Below are positions 1-9,970 of a DNA stretch of 64,000 nucleotides, piece after piece. Within the stretch, counting starts at the first letter, position 1. Every line of letters starts with the position of its first letter. The notes under the pieces were generated by a model that was not told the DNA's origin, made no database searches, and was given only the letters and a program-made list of their open reading frames with translations. Location: positions 75,001 to 139,000 of the forward strand of contig CAJNDS010002843.1 of NCBI GenBank assembly GCA_905221605.1. The letters are read 5' to 3'. This stretch comes from Symbiodinium natans (lineage: Eukaryota; Sar; Dinophyceae; Suessiales; Symbiodiniaceae). Made by a program: the position numbers and the translations under genes.

Positions 1-120
1 AGAACTTCACCCTCATCTGGTCGGTAGAGCTCCGTGCCTGTCTTCCGAGGCAGGTCGAGCAAGGGTGGCAAGAGCCAGGGAAAAGGCCGCCGCCGAACGA
101 GTTTCTGATCTCCCTTCAGG
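1..120 (+). CDS. Possible exon cut by the window edge
   Basis: Two plus-strand frames are open up to the first telomeric array. One reads ...LIWSVELRACLPRQVEQG and has the better third-position G/C; the other is Arg/Ala-rich. No family recognised and the frame is not settled. Confidence 0.25.
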
Positions 121-335
121 AGTTTAGATTTTAGGGTTTAGGGTTTAGGGTTTAGGAGCAGCAGGGTAGTAGCGGTCGGTCATTCTGCAGATGACGCACT
201 TCGCCACTTCGTACTTTTGTGCAGCTTGCCCCCCCTTGTCAACCTCAATCCCAAAACCCTAAACCCTAAACCCAAAACCCTAAACCCCAAAGCCTAAACG
301 CTAAAGCCCTAAAGCCTAAACATCATTCGTTCCAG

Positions 336-370
336 GCAAGAGCAGCAAGGGCTACTACTCGTCCTACTGA
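336..370 (+). CDS. Possible terminal exon, Gly/Tyr-rich end
   Basis: After the acceptor TTCCAG at 330-335 an 11-codon frame reads KSSKGYYSSY and stops with TGA at 368-370. Nearly every codon ends in G or C. Too short to name. Confidence 0.3.
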
Positions 371-760
371 GTGGATCGGGCCTGCGGGTGCTCTGCATTT
401 TCGCCCTTACATCGTCACAGCTGATTGCAGAATGTCCATGGAAGCTTTAGGGTTTAGGGTTTAGGGTTCAGGGGTTGATTCGGCTTGGCCCGTCGAGTCT
501 GCGAGAGCACACGGTTGCGCCGCGTCGAAGCCGGCTAACGGCAAGCGCCTTGCCGCAGATCGTTGCTTGTCAATGGTGTGTATTGATATAGTTGATGCCA
601 TAAATCCTGCCTTGAAGCTTCTTGCTATCCCAATGTTTTGCACCCTAAACCCTAAACCCTAAACCCTAAACCCTAAACCCTAAACCCTAAACCCTAAACC
701 CTAAACCCTAAACCCTAAACCAGGCTTAGGTAGGGGCAGGATTTATACCCATCAACACCT

Positions 761-856
761 AGCAGCCCTCTGGAAGGGATAGTTGCTGAGATGGCTTCCA
801 CCTCGGACCGCCTAAGATTCCCGTTTCTGAAGTCAGACACAGACCTGAGGATGTGA
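761..856 (+). CDS. Anonymous exon ending in TGA
   Basis: Frame open through EMASTSDRLRFPFLKSDTDL to TGA at 854-856, after an AG at 761-762. It could be a terminal exon or run into an intron earlier. No family recognised. Confidence 0.35.
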   Translation, partial: SSPLEGIVAEMASTSDRLRFPFLKSDTDLRM

Positions 857-995
857 GAGCCAGCTCGCACGGCAAAAGATAAACTCTAAACCCTAAACCC
901 TAAACCCTAAACCCTAAACCCTAAACCCTAAACCCTAAACCCTAAACCCTAAACCCTAAACCCTAAACCCTAAACCCTAAACCCTAAACCCTAAG

Positions 996-1105
996 AACCG
1001 AAGCTCAGCCTCGCCCTAGTACCGGCATGTCGGCTGCTCCCCCGGTATTCAGTTGCAGTAGACCGCGCCCTGGGAAGGTGGCCCGCCTGTGGTCATTGTG
1101 GTGGA
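996..1105 (+). CDS. Anonymous exon between two arrays
   Basis: Follows AG at 994-995 directly after a CCCTAAA array. It contains an ATG at 1027 and reads MSAAPPVFSCSRPRPGKVAR with G/C-rich third positions. The 3' limit is uncertain because the frame continues into the next array. Confidence 0.35.
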
Positions 1106-2151
1106 GCCTCAGGACCCCCCTAAACCCTAAACCCTAAACCCTAAACCCTAAACCCTAAACCCTAAAGCCTAAACCCCAAACCCTAAACCCTAAACCCTAA
1201 ATGCGCAGGAGGAAGCTGCCTACAGGCCCCGGACCTGAACAGGGTTTACTGCTATCTGCTTGAGCAGGGCAAGGGTTCTTAAGCACATCGTAGTTGAGTG
1301 CTTTTGGCATAGAATGTCTGCTGATATGTGAAGCCTCGCGTTGAAGGAAGGGAATGAGGTCCTCTGCAGCCCGAAAGGAATTGTTGACACAGGCCGCCGT
1401 CAGGAGAGGATAAGGCTTGTCTGTGGTTTGTCAGTCGCACACTGCACTTTTCATGCTGCGCTTTCTGCAAGGTGTACTGAGTGTACTATAGGGGTCGGAG
1501 AAAAATTACGAATGGTCTTCGTTTATGGCCCCTTTATACTACAGCATAGCAACCTAACCCCCAAAACGCCCCCTATAGTACCTTATTGAGCTGTGCCAGC
1601 ATAGCATTTCAGCTATACCCCCCTTGGGATTTGTTGTTTAAACATTTTGTTTATATAAAACCCAAGAGGATATTAAGCTTATCATGTTTCTTAAGGTTCT
1701 AAGGGGCATATAGTGGGGGTTCGCCCGACTTGGTCAAGGTCAAATTGGCCTGATGCTCTGTTGCTGGTGCTCCCAAGGCGAGCCGCTGAGTTTGGGTTTA
1801 GGGATTCGGGTTTAGGGTTTAGGGTTTAGGGTTTAGGGTTTAGGGTTTAGGGTTTAGGGTTTTGGGCGTTGTCTTGGGACTGAGTGCCGCTAGTGGGGAC
1901 AATCTTCATCGTGGCGTTCTTGCTCTGCAAGAGAAAAAATGCAGTTCGCAGTAGTTTAGTAGAACCCTAAACCCTAAACCCTAAACCCTAAACCCTAAAC
2001 CCTAAACCCTAAACCCTAAACTATAGAGCCTAAACCCTAAACCCTAAGCCCTAAAGCCTAAAGCCTAAATCCTAAACCCTAAACCTCTAACCCTAAACCC
2101 TGAACCCCAAACCCTAAACCCTAAACCCTAAACTGAAGCTACATACTGCAG

Positions 2152-2230
2152 AATTGCCGTGACGCATGTCTCCCAAGCTGTCTGTGCACCGTCCATTCGG
2201 CTCCATGCAGCCATCCTTCTGGCTACGTAA
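2152..2230 (+). CDS. Anonymous terminal exon
   Basis: Acceptor CTGCAG at 2146-2151; reads IAVTHVSQAVCAPSIRLHAA and stops with TAA at 2228-2230. No family recognised. Confidence 0.35.
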
Positions 2231-2286
2231 GCTTAGGGGTGGATGCTGGGATTTAGGGTTTAGGGTTTAGGGTTTAGGGTTTAGGC

Positions 2287-2343
2287 ATGGAGCCGGCACT
2301 AACTGTTCCCGATTTCCTCGGACATAGGCCTATAGAGTTGCAG
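2287..2343 (+). CDS. Short exon ending at an introner-like element
   Basis: Starts at an ATG that abuts a TTTAGGG array, 19 codons (MEPALTVPDFLGHRPIELQ), then CAG followed by GT, where a family-3 inverted-repeat element begins. The upstream array could supply a TTTAG acceptor. Confidence 0.4.
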
Positions 2344-2440
2344 GTCTTCCGAAATCAGGGGTTACCTTATTGGGGTCCTTATTGTGATGGGAATCCTACC
2401 ATTTGGGGTCTTGTTTCGGGGTCCCTTTTGCGTGTGTTGT
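2344..2440 (+). mobile_element. Introner family 3
   Basis: GTCTTCCGAAATCAGGGGTTACCTTATTGGGGTCC-type arm at the left, ...GGGGTCCCTTTTGCG at the right, ending GTAG before an array. Confidence 0.5.
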
Positions 2441-2601
2441 AGTACACCCTAAACCCTAAACCCTAAACCCTAAACCCTAAACCCTAAACCCTAAACCCTA
2501 AACCCTAAACCCTAAACTCTAAACCCTAAACCCTAAACCCTAAACCCTAAACCCTAAACCCTAAACCCTAAACCCTAAACCCCCATATAGACCCCCATAT
2601 T

Positions 2602-2726
2602 GTGGATCCGGCTTCTGCGAAGCTGAAAAGATCGCAGCCGAAGGCCGGCGACCACCGCGATCGGCTTTGCTCGGTGGGCCGTGCAGCGGCTCTGCACCGG
2701 GGCTGCCGAGCAAGGCACGTCAGGGG
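2602..2726 (+). CDS. Anonymous basic exon between arrays
   Basis: Open frame with very G/C-rich third positions, reading VDPASAKLKRSQPKAGDHRD then more basic residues. It sits between a CCCTAAA array and a TTTAGGG array. Ends are approximate. Confidence 0.4.
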
Positions 2727-2797
2727 GTTTAGGGTTTAGGGTTTAGGGTTTAGGGTTTAGGGTTTAGGGTGTAGGGTTTAGGGTTTAGGGACTGCAG

Positions 2798-2931
2798 AAG
2801 CTGCTCCAGAATCTCGTGTTGCTGTGGCAGCGTAGCCCTGTAATATTACGTGACACGAGTCACGAACTTGCAGAGTTGCTGTCTGGTGATCTTGTGCATG
2901 TCTTGCAAATCCCCAAACGAAGTACTCGAAG
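2798..2931 (+). CDS. Anonymous exon, Leu-rich, abutting a family-2 element
   Basis: Acceptor ACTGCAG at 2791-2797 follows a TTTAGGG array. The frame reads KLLQNLVLLWQRSPVILRD and ELAELLSGDLVHVLQIPKR. It ends ...CGAAG|GTTCAT, where the left end of a family-2 inverted-repeat element supplies GT. Looks like a genuine helical protein segment; no family recognised. Confidence 0.5.
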
Positions 2932-3044
2932 GTTCATGCGTACTTGTATGTAGGGTCACAAGTACCCTGAATAAGGTTATGACCATAGTTGTCCGACTTG
3001 TCCCACTTACAGCCTACTTATAAGTAGCTTAATGAACCTCCAAG
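2932..3044 (+). mobile_element. Introner family 2
   Basis: GTTCATGCGTACTTGTA at the left, TAATGAACCTCCAAG at the right, inverted repeats with GT and AG at the ends. Confidence 0.6.
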
Positions 3045-3558
3045 CAACCCTAAGCCCTAAGCCCTAAACCCTCAGCTCTCAACCCTAAACCCTAAGCCCC
3101 AACCCGAAACCCTAAACCCTAAACCCTAAACCCAAAACCCAAAACCCTAAACCCTAAACCCTAAACCCTAAACCCCAAAACTCCTGGAAGTTAGAGGTAC
3201 GGGTCGCAAGCTGCGGCTTCCCTTCATCTGGATGGCAGCCCCGGCCCCAGCCAGGACTGGCTCGAGGACCTAGTTTAGGTTCAGGGGTTTAGGGGTTTAG
3301 GATTTAGGGTTTGGGGTTTAGGGTTTAGGGTTTAGGGTTAGGGTTTAGGGTTTAGGGTTTAGGGTTTAGGGTTTGGGGTTTAGGCTTTAGGCTTTAGGGT
3401 TTAGGGTAGGACTTTTTTAAAAAGAGGCTTGGGTAGGCCAACGAGTCGACGCTCATGTTAGGCAGTGGAGTCGCAAATCCTCAACCCTCAACCCTCAACC
3501 CTAAACCTTAAGTCCTAAACCCTAAACCCTAAACCCTACACCCTAAACCCCTGTAAAC

Positions 3559-3638
3559 CTTGGGAGCCTTGAAGCGAACCTGCACCCCTCCTGCAACTCT
3601 AAGCTCCCCTTTGGGGGCCGTGACACCTTTTCTGGCTG
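3559..3638 (+). CDS. Anonymous exon before a family-4 element
   Basis: Reads LGSLEANLHPSCNSKLPFGG and then RDTFSGW across the family-4 element that starts with GT at 3639. The two leftover bases agree with the one base needed after the AG at 3740. The 5' limit is unclear because the frame opens from an array. Confidence 0.4.
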
Positions 3639-3740
3639 GTTCTTATTTGGGAATCAGGGAATGAGGTGCCCTATATCAAATAAAAACCCTTAAAGGGTAC
3701 ATGTAGGGCCAAAATTCCCTCATGCCCTACTGAGAACCAG
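3639..3740 (+). mobile_element. Introner family 4
   Basis: GTTCTTATTTGGGAATC to CCCTACTGAGAACCAG; follows an exon and is phase-compatible with the bases after it. Confidence 0.52.
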
Positions 3741-3755
3741 GGGCTCTTGGGGCCA

Positions 3756-4062
3756 AACCCTCAACCCTAAACCCTAAACCCTAAACCCTAAACCCTAAAC
3801 CCTAAACCCTAAACCCTAAACCCTAAACCCTAAACCCTAAACCCTAAACCCTAAACCCTAAACCCTAAACCCTAAACCCTGAACCCTGTACTGGGACTCC
3901 TTCATGAAGCACACTTTTGGGTGAACCTCGCAAGGAGCCTACAGCCTAAGCCCTAAACCCTAAACCCTAAACCCTAAACCCTAAACCCTAAACCCTAAAC
4001 CCTAAACCCTAAACCCTAAACCCTAAACCCTAAACCCTGAACCCTAAACCCTGAACCCCAAC
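3756..4062. repeat. Two telomeric arrays, CCCTAAA orientation
   Basis: 3756-3888 and 3953-4062, separated by a short exon-like segment (YWDSFMKHTFG followed by GTGAAC). Confidence 0.92.
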
Positions 4063-4081
4063 CTCGTATTTTGTTCTGCAG

Positions 4082-4228
4082 GCTTTCTAGCAGAACAGTC
4101 GCAGCATTTGGCACCCAGGGTTTAGTAATAGTTTAGGCTTTTTGGGCTTTGGGCTTAGGGTTTTAGCCACCAGCTTGACTGCTCGGGGTAATGCTTACTC
4201 GGAGGCTTTCGACCTTCCACGCCCCTGA
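4082..4228 (+). CDS. Two-exon tail of an anonymous gene with a telomere-like 47-nt intron
   Basis: Exon 4082-4119 (LSSRTVAAFGTQ) and exon 4167-4228 (TSLTARGNAYSEAFDLPRP, TGA at 4226-4228). The gap 4120-4166 begins GTTTAG, ends TTTTAG and is degenerate TTTAGGG throughout; phases agree (one leftover base plus two). No family recognised. Confidence 0.42.
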
Positions 4229-4380
4229 CCCTGAACCCTGAACCCTAAACCCTAAACCCTAAACCCCAAACCGCACACCCTAAACCCACCACCCTAGAAC
4301 CTAAACCCTAAACCCTAAACCCGAAACCCTAAACCCTAAACCCTAAACCCTACACTCTAACCCTAGACCCTAGTCTAAGC

Positions 4381-5099
4381 ACGCAGCATGTGAACGGCGT
4401 GTCAACGATGGACACACTGGACGCCTTGGGCCTGCTCTCTGAAGATGCCGCCCAGTCTGAAATCATGGTGTGAGGGGTCTAGGGTTTAGGGTTTAGGGTT
4501 TGGGGTTTAGGGTTTAGGGTTTGGGGTTTAGGGTTTAGGGTTTAGGGTTTGGGGTTTAGGGTTTAGGATTGAGACGTCGTTGTGAGGTTGTGGGGGGTTC
4601 GGCCTTAGGACTTAGGAGGCTCCCGAGCACATCCCTGATCTCTGCTAGGAGGACCCGGAGGATCCTGGCAAGTTGCCTGGGGAGTTGCCCGAGAAGCCAC
4701 TTGACTTTCAGGTGCGCTCCTGGATGAGGGTGTAGGGCTGAGGGTTTAGGGTTTAGGGTTTAGGGTTTAGGGTTTAGGGTTTAGGGTAAGATACTATGCA
4801 GTGTACAGTTCTTTTTGTATGTTGTGCAACATAGCATGGTATACTAGTCTAATCATCAATCAATATAACATATGTTCGAGTGTATGTATACCCTAAACCC
4901 TCAACCCTAACCCTCAACCCTCAACCCTAAACCCTAAACCCTAAACCCTAAACCCTCAACCCTAAACCCTAAACGCTAAACCCTCAACCCTAAACCCTAA
5001 ACCCGAAACCTCAAGCAGGCGCTGCAGCCTCACCTGGCTGCCGAGATAGCCGTCGAATCCGACGGTCTTGAGCGTAGCTTCGAAACAAATGTGATCTAG
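4381..5099 (+). CDS. Three-exon anonymous acidic gene
   Basis: Exons 4381-4467, 4649-4711 and 5019-5099 join in phase 0. The first holds an in-frame ATG at 4408 (MDTLDALGLLSEDAAQSEIM), the second reads EDPEDPGKLPGELPEKPLDF, the third AAEIAVESDGLERSFETNVI and ends with TAG at 5097-5099. The first intron holds a G-rich array, the second a G-rich and a C-rich array. All three exons have G/C-rich third positions and acceptors of the CAG or TAG type. Acidic and probably soluble; no family recognised. Confidence 0.55.
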
Positions 5100-5213
5100 A
5101 GTTGAGGGTGTAGGGTTTAGGGTTCAGGGTTAGGGTTTAGGGTTTAGGGTTTAGGGTTTAGGGTTTAGGGTTTAGGGTTTAGGGTTTAGGGTTTAGGGTT
5201 TAGGGTTTAGGGT

Positions 5214-5259
<46 letters not shown>

Positions 5260-5551
5260 GGTTTCGGGTTTTGCTGCGCACTTTGAGCTGACCTTCCTCA
5301 AGGAGTAGCCAATGGATAAGTAGCGAGAAGTCCTTCTTGCGAGAAGCGAAGTGGTCTTCGGGAGCTCTAGAGGGATGCAGCTGTGCTGCCTCTGACATGC
5401 TCACATGACTTTTTTCATATACGCATAAATATACACAGATATATAGGGAAAATAGAATATATGTGTATATATATATATGTATACAACTATATATATATAT
5501 ATAATCGGAAGGCTTAGTTGTAATAGCAATGATGGAAGACTTCTTCTCCAG

Positions 5552-5651
5552 GCATCTACAACAAGCTGAGAGAGAAGCTGTCCACCGCAGCTTGTGACGA
5601 TGACGAGGTGTTGGTTTCGCACCTTATTGACCACGAGGAAAGTTCTTGGAG
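5552..5651 (+). CDS. Anonymous exon ending at a family-2 element
   Basis: Acceptor TTCTCCAG at 5544-5551. Reads IYNKLREKLSTAACDDDEVL then VSHLIDHEESSW, ending ...TGGAG|GTTCAT at the left end of a family-2 element. A second frame from ATG 5533 (MEDFFSRHLQQAEREAVHRS) is also open, so the frame is not settled. Confidence 0.42.
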
Positions 5652-5753
5652 GTTCATGGGTAGTTGTAGGTGGGGTTATAAGTCGGGTAGCAATCTGTAT
5701 GACTGGTCACAACCTTTTTAAGGGTACGTCAAACCCTCCCCTGAACCTCCCAG
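5652..5753 (+). mobile_element. Introner family 2
   Basis: GTTCATGGGTAGTTG to CCTGAACCTCCCAG; follows a coding exon exactly. Confidence 0.58.
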
Positions 5754-6214
5754 TACGGTAGTAAGGCAAACCCTAAACCTTAAACCTTAAACCCTAAACC
5801 CTAAACGCTGATCTCTTGCCTGCCCGTCCATCGGAGCTCCCCGACCGGCATCAAGTGTAAAAGATCAGCACCAAAGCATGTTGGTGCAGGCACTCATGAC
5901 TGCAGGAGGAGGCGGGGCGGTCAGGAGTGGCTGAGGCTCCGGGGAACAAGATCCATTCCAGGGCACCGCGCGCGCATTCTCACGCTGCAGCGTTACGCTC
6001 ATGCATTGCCAGAGAGCTGCTCTGCGATGGCACCGCTGGGTTCGCCCGTTCGGGCGGCGATCAGGGTGGCCCCCTCCGATTGTTTCTCTGTTTCCTTCCA
6101 ATCTGCCCAAGCGAGGATCGCGGCCCGCAGCAATAGAGTCGACAGATGTCTTTCCCACCGGCATCAAGGTTGTGAGAGCAAGCGTTATGAACAGCTTCGT
6201 GCAGAAGCTGAAAG

Positions 6215-6763
6215 ATGCCGGCTGGCTACCTTCTGATCAATGCCATCGGCTACAGCTGTTCGCCAGACCAAGAGGCTTTGGTCCTTCCAAGTGAGAGTCG
6301 TGCCGGCCCCGGGTTCCTGGCAGCATTCGCACCAATGATGACGGATGCTGAAAAGTTCATTCACAACCGCTCGAAGCGAGAGGGGCTCGGCTTCGACTTC
6401 ATCACCGCCTTGGAACAGGAAATCCAGCAGGGATCCTATCTGGTGCCTGCGGACTTCGGCCCGTCCGTATTCGTGGAGTGGGGGAGGACTTCGTACCGCA
6501 TCTTCAGGAACGGCCTGAGGTTGCGCCAAGAGGAGATGAACGCCGACTCCGCCAGCCACGATGCGAATCTTGAGCGCGTCAAAAACCACGTGATGGCTCT
6601 CTGCGGCGAACGCCAGCAGGTGCTTATTGCCACGACTGGGTTTCTGAGTGAGGAAGAAAAGACGGCCTGGAAGAGAACGAGGTCACCTCGGAGCCATCTA
6701 CGCCAAGCGGCAAAGGCCCCCAAGAGGCCCACGCAGAAGACATGCATTGAGTTGTTCCTGTGA
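6215..6763 (+). CDS. Anonymous terminal exon, up to 182 codons
   Basis: The longest clean exon in the left third, ending with TGA at 6761-6763. The frame opens after GAAAG at 6210-6214, or at the internal ATG 6340 (MTDAEKFIHNRSKREGLGFD). It continues with FITALEQEIQQGSYLVPADF, a Trp/Tyr/Phe-containing stretch (FVEWGRTSYRIFRNG) and a basic tail (KRTRSPRSHLRQAAKAPKRP). Third positions are G/C-rich. Mixed helical and basic, perhaps nucleic-acid binding; no family recognised. Two overlapping frames upstream (6006-6236, 6239-6336) are less convincing. Confidence 0.55.
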   Translation: MPAGYLLINAIGYSCSPDQEALVLPSESRAGPGFLAAFAPMMTDAEKFIHNRSKREGLGFDFITALEQEIQQGSYLVPADFGPSVFVEWGRTSYRIFRNGLRLRQEEMNADSASHDANLERVKNHVMALCGERQQVLIATTGFLSEEEKTAWKRTRSPRSHLRQAAKAPKRPTQKTCIELFL

Positions 6764-6980
6764 GGGCTTGACGGGGCTGTCGCTGCAAAAACAGGCAGAT
6801 TAGCCGCTACCTTCGGGCAGGAGACCTGCCAAGCCCTAAGCCCTAAACCGTAAACCCCCTAAACCCTAAACCCGAAGCCCGAAGCCCTAAACCCTAAACC
6901 CCAAACCCGAAACCCTAAACCCTAAACCTAAACCCTAAACCCTAAACCCTAAACCCTAAACCCTAAACCCTAAACCCTAC

Positions 6981-7077
6981 ACTGAGTGAGCCCAGGGGCG
7001 TCGAGCGCACCCAGCCTCCAAGCCAGCCAACGCCGCAAGAGGAGGTGGCGCAGCAGCCGAGAAGGAGAGAGCTTGAT
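6981..7077 (+). CDS. Anonymous Pro/Gln/Arg-rich exon
   Basis: Follows a CCCTAAA array directly and reads SEPRGVERTQPPSQPTPQEE then VAQQPRRRELD, ending CTTGAT|GTAGGG before a long degenerate G-rich array. A strong pyrimidine tract at 7264-7300 could lead to a tiny terminal exon (STKR, TGA). Low-complexity, probably disordered. Confidence 0.4.
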
Positions 7078-7519
7078 GTAGGGATTAGGGTTTAGGGTTT
7101 CGGGTTTCGGGTTTAGGGGTTTTAATTAAGGTTTAGGGGTTTAGGGGTTTTAGGGTTTAGGGGTTTAGGGTTTAGGGTGTAGGGTTTCGGGTTTAGGGGT
7201 TTTCGGGTTTAGGGGTTTAGGGTGTAGGGTTTTTAGGGTTTAGGGGTTGCAGGGTTCAGGGTTTCCACTCTTTTTTCTTCTCTTTTCTCTTCGCTCACCG
7301 AGTCGACGAAGCGTTGAGCCTAACGAAGGGTTTAGAGCAATCAGAAGTCTGAGTTGCACGTTTCTTCACTAGATACGCCGATTCCAGTCGTGAATGCTGC
7401 TCCGAGCCATGGTATCCTCAAGTAAGTATTCTCTTGAATATCGAGCTCTTGTGTCTGAAAAAGCGGATGTTGCACGGTATCGGGGGCTCATATTTTGACT
7501 ATATTTGACTTGTATTTAG

Positions 7520-8870
7520 GGTATCAAGAAACGACCAATTCAGGGTGCTGCGCACAGGTTTCCGGTTGATGTTGGGGCCATGGTCTTGCGCAAGAGCCCG
7601 GGTCACCATCAGAGTCGTGGGGTGCTACAGAAGCCTTTGAGTAAATTTCAGAGTCTCAGAGCACCAGATGAGGTCAGAAGGTAAGCATTCTAGACGGAAC
7701 CATCTTGAGGATTCATTTTTTTTCCTTCTTCCGTTGACTTGAGCCCTAAACCCTAAACCCTAAACCCTAAACCCTAAACCCTAAACCCTGAACCCGTCAG
7801 GAGGCAGGCCTCGCCTTCTTCTCTGGTGGAAGCTGCTTATGAGAAGTCCCAGCCGCAGAAGATCCTGGACTACAGTGCCGAGCAGTCGGAAGGTGACCTG
7901 AGGCTCCAGGGCCTCTTGCAGGGAGACTTCTGCCGAAACTGGGGTCATTGTTGATAATCATTTTTATAAATTTTTAGGAATACTTAAAACCCAAGAAGGA
8001 GCAAGAATGATCATCATTTAATAGTGCCACGACCATGGTGCAGGAAAGTGCGGGATGAAGATGTGCCGGTGCGTGGACTACTCGGACCACGCGCGGAAGA
8101 GGCAGAAAGTGTCTGCGCTTCCAGGCCCCAACAGGGCCTTGAAGCGCAGAGGTTAGTCCCGTAGCCATTTATTGGGCTTACTTCTCCAACAGCTGAATTT
8201 TAAACTTTTTGGGTTTCCTTATTTAGTAGGAATAACAAAAGTTTAACCTTTTTTTCCCTTGGTTATTGGAGAAGTAAGTGGGACATTCCCCTGGAAGAGG
8301 GGCGCCCCTCCAAAGGGAGGTCCAATGATTGTCCAATGATTGGCCGAAGCCGGGGGACAAAAAACTCGGCCCCCAAAGTGAGGCCGAAGGACATGCCCTG
8401 ACAGACGGCCCGCGGGTGGCGTTGGAGAGCGCTTTGAGGGTTCATCAGGGTACTTATAAGAGGGGTCAAAAGTGCACTAGGATAAGGTTATCACCAGAGG
8501 TACCCTGCTTCTATCCGTACTTATAAGTGCCCCAATGAACCTCCAAGGCAGATGTGCAAAGACTGTGAAGATGCCCAGGGCCTGTGCGCTGCAAAATCTT
8601 CAAGCCCTCAACCGCTTCCCGGTGCCGAGGACGATCTGCTCGTGAGCTTCTACAGCTGCTTGGTACATCAGCTTGTATGCTTGTCCGGCTGGGGTTGCTT
8701 AACACGCGGATGCTAAGGGGGTACCCAGAGATAGAGCTCCTGCCGAGGGCTGGAGAAGGTCCTGCCCGCAGGCCAGGCCCACTCGCGTGACAAGAGGACA
8801 TGTGCCTCCAAGCTCGAGAGAGTCAATGAGTCATTTACGTGCAGAGTGGTTGAAGTGGACGTTGAAGTAA
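7520..8870 (+). CDS. Multi-exon anonymous gene with a small Cys cluster
   Basis: Exons 7520-7680, 7801-7943 and 8044-8151 join in agreeing phases with canonical GT-AG introns. The 120-nt intron 7681-7800 contains a CCCTAAA array, direct evidence that arrays sit inside introns. Segments include GIKKRPIQGAAHRFPVDVGA, VLQKPLSKFQSLRAPDEVRR, ILDYSAEQSEGDLRLQGLLQ and a Cys cluster CRNWGKCGMKMCRCVDYSDH (C-x5-C-x4-C-x-C), perhaps metal binding. Downstream, either exon 8316-8401 (stop TGA) or exons 8390-8439, 8552-8662 and 8772-8870 (TAA) complete it. The latter set has consistent phases and skips a family-2 element. The start may be ATG 7580 or a short exon near 7410 ending AA|GTAAGT. No family recognised. 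Confidence 0.55.
8177..8280. mobile_element. Unassigned inverted-repeat element
   Basis: CTTACTTCTCCAA at 8177-8189 and TTGGAGAAGTAAG at 8266-8278 enclose an AT-rich core; it lies in an intron of the gene at 7520-8870. Confidence 0.5.
8440..8547 (+). mobile_element. Introner family 2
   Basis: GTTCATCAGGGTACTTATAAG to AATGAACCTCCAAG. It lies in an intron of the gene at 7520-8870; the acceptor used there may be the AG four bases further right. Confidence 0.58.
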
Positions 8871-9053
8871 GCAGAGCCGTTCAAAAACATTACGCTGCCC
8901 TGGGCAAAGCCCTGCCTGCCCAAGCTCCCCCCCCCCCCTGGCAGCAAGTGGCCATGAGGATTTGGCTCGGAGTGCTACAGTTTGGGGTTTAGGGTTCAGG
9001 GTTCAGGGTTTAGGGTTTGGGGTTTAGGGTTTGGGGTTTAGGGTTTGGGGTAA

Positions 9054-9336
9054 GGGGCTCACCCGCTCCGGTGAACTTCTGTCACGACGCCAGAGGATCC
9101 GCCGAGCGCTCCCCCGAGCTGGCTTTCAGGAGGCCTGGTGACGCACCACAACAAGATTGGGGTGTATGAAAATAGGGGGAACCCGAATATGGACCTCAAA
9201 TAGTAGGATTGACCTTATAATAAGGACCCCAATAAGGTACCCCCTAATTTCGGCAACCCCCCACATGCTCTCTGTTTCAGGGGGCGGGGGGGGGTGAAGC
9301 AGTTTGAAGGCGTCTCCCCGAAGAAGCTCCACTAAA
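9054..9336 (+). CDS. Anonymous gene end around a family-3 element
   Basis: Exon 9054-9138 reads LTRSGELLSRRQRIRRALPR then AGFQEA and leaves two bases before GTGACG. After the family-3 element and the acceptor TGTTTCAG (9273-9280) the frame resumes as GRGGVKQFEGVSPKKLH and stops with TAA at 9334-9336. If unspliced, TGA at 9139-9141 ends it. The poly-G at 9281-9294 makes frame errors possible. Confidence 0.38.
9139..9262 (-). mobile_element. Introner family 3, reverse orientation
   Basis: TATGAAAATAGGGGGAACC ... GACCCCAATAAGGTACC... TTTCGGCAACCCCCC; the acceptor TGTTTCAG lies just outside. Confidence 0.5.
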
Positions 9337-9480
9337 AGAGAAGGGGAGCCTCGCCTCAAGAGTCTTAATGAGGCTTTCCTGGCGGTGCAGCGCAGAGAGG
9401 AGCCCTGCTTGGTGCGAAGGGAAGCAGCCGCGTGAGTGCTTGCGACTTTGCCTCGTCCTCAACTCAACACCCAACATCCC

Positions 9481-9485
9481 AAACC

Positions 9486-9552
<67 letters not shown>

Positions 9553-9612
9553 ACGCGAAACCCTAAACCCTAAACCCTAAAACCCTGAACCCTCAACCCT
9601 AAACCCCAAACC

Positions 9613-9644
<32 letters not shown>

Positions 9645-9690
9645 ACCCTAAACCCTAAACCCTAAACCCTAAACCCTAAACCCTAAACCT
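9481..9690. repeat. Array of CCCTCAA with CCCTAAA blocks
   Basis: CCCTCAA units at 9483-9555 and 9612-9645, ordinary CCCTAAA elsewhere. Similar CCCTCAA runs occur at 21264-21350 and 40249-40321, and TTGAGGG at 5213-5262. Confidence 0.85.
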
Positions 9691-9694
9691 CCAG

Positions 9695-9822
9695 AGCAGG
9701 ACATCTGCAAAGCTGCTGTGGCGGGCTTCCTGCGCGACCGGGGTGGCAACCTCCACATCACGATCCTCGCCCCGGGAGTTGGCTGCGATTTCAAGTTCAT
9801 GAAGATGAACCCTGAGCCCTAA
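9695..9822 (+). CDS. Anonymous exon whose stop codon lies in a telomeric array
   Basis: Acceptor CTCCAG or GAGCAG next to an array. Reads QDICKAAVAGFLRDRGGNLH and ITILAPGVGCDFKFMKMN, then NPEP and TAA at 9820-9822, supplied by the next CCCTAAA array. Third positions are almost all G or C. No family recognised. Confidence 0.5.
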
Positions 9823-9970
9823 ACCCTAAACCCCTAAACCCCTAAACCCTAAACCCTAAACCCTAAACCCTAAACCCTAAACCCTAAACCCTAAACCCCA
9901 AACCCTAAACCCTAAACCCTAGACCCTAAGCCCGGAAATATGCTCTGTAGCAAGAAATCAGTAGGTGCAG

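Larger units (their letters stand above)
1799..2584. repeat. Run of telomeric arrays in both orientations
   Basis: G-rich 1799-1863, C-rich 1963-2133, G-rich 2250-2285, C-rich 2445-2582, separated by 60-160 bases of unique sequence with exon-like content. Confidence 0.9.
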
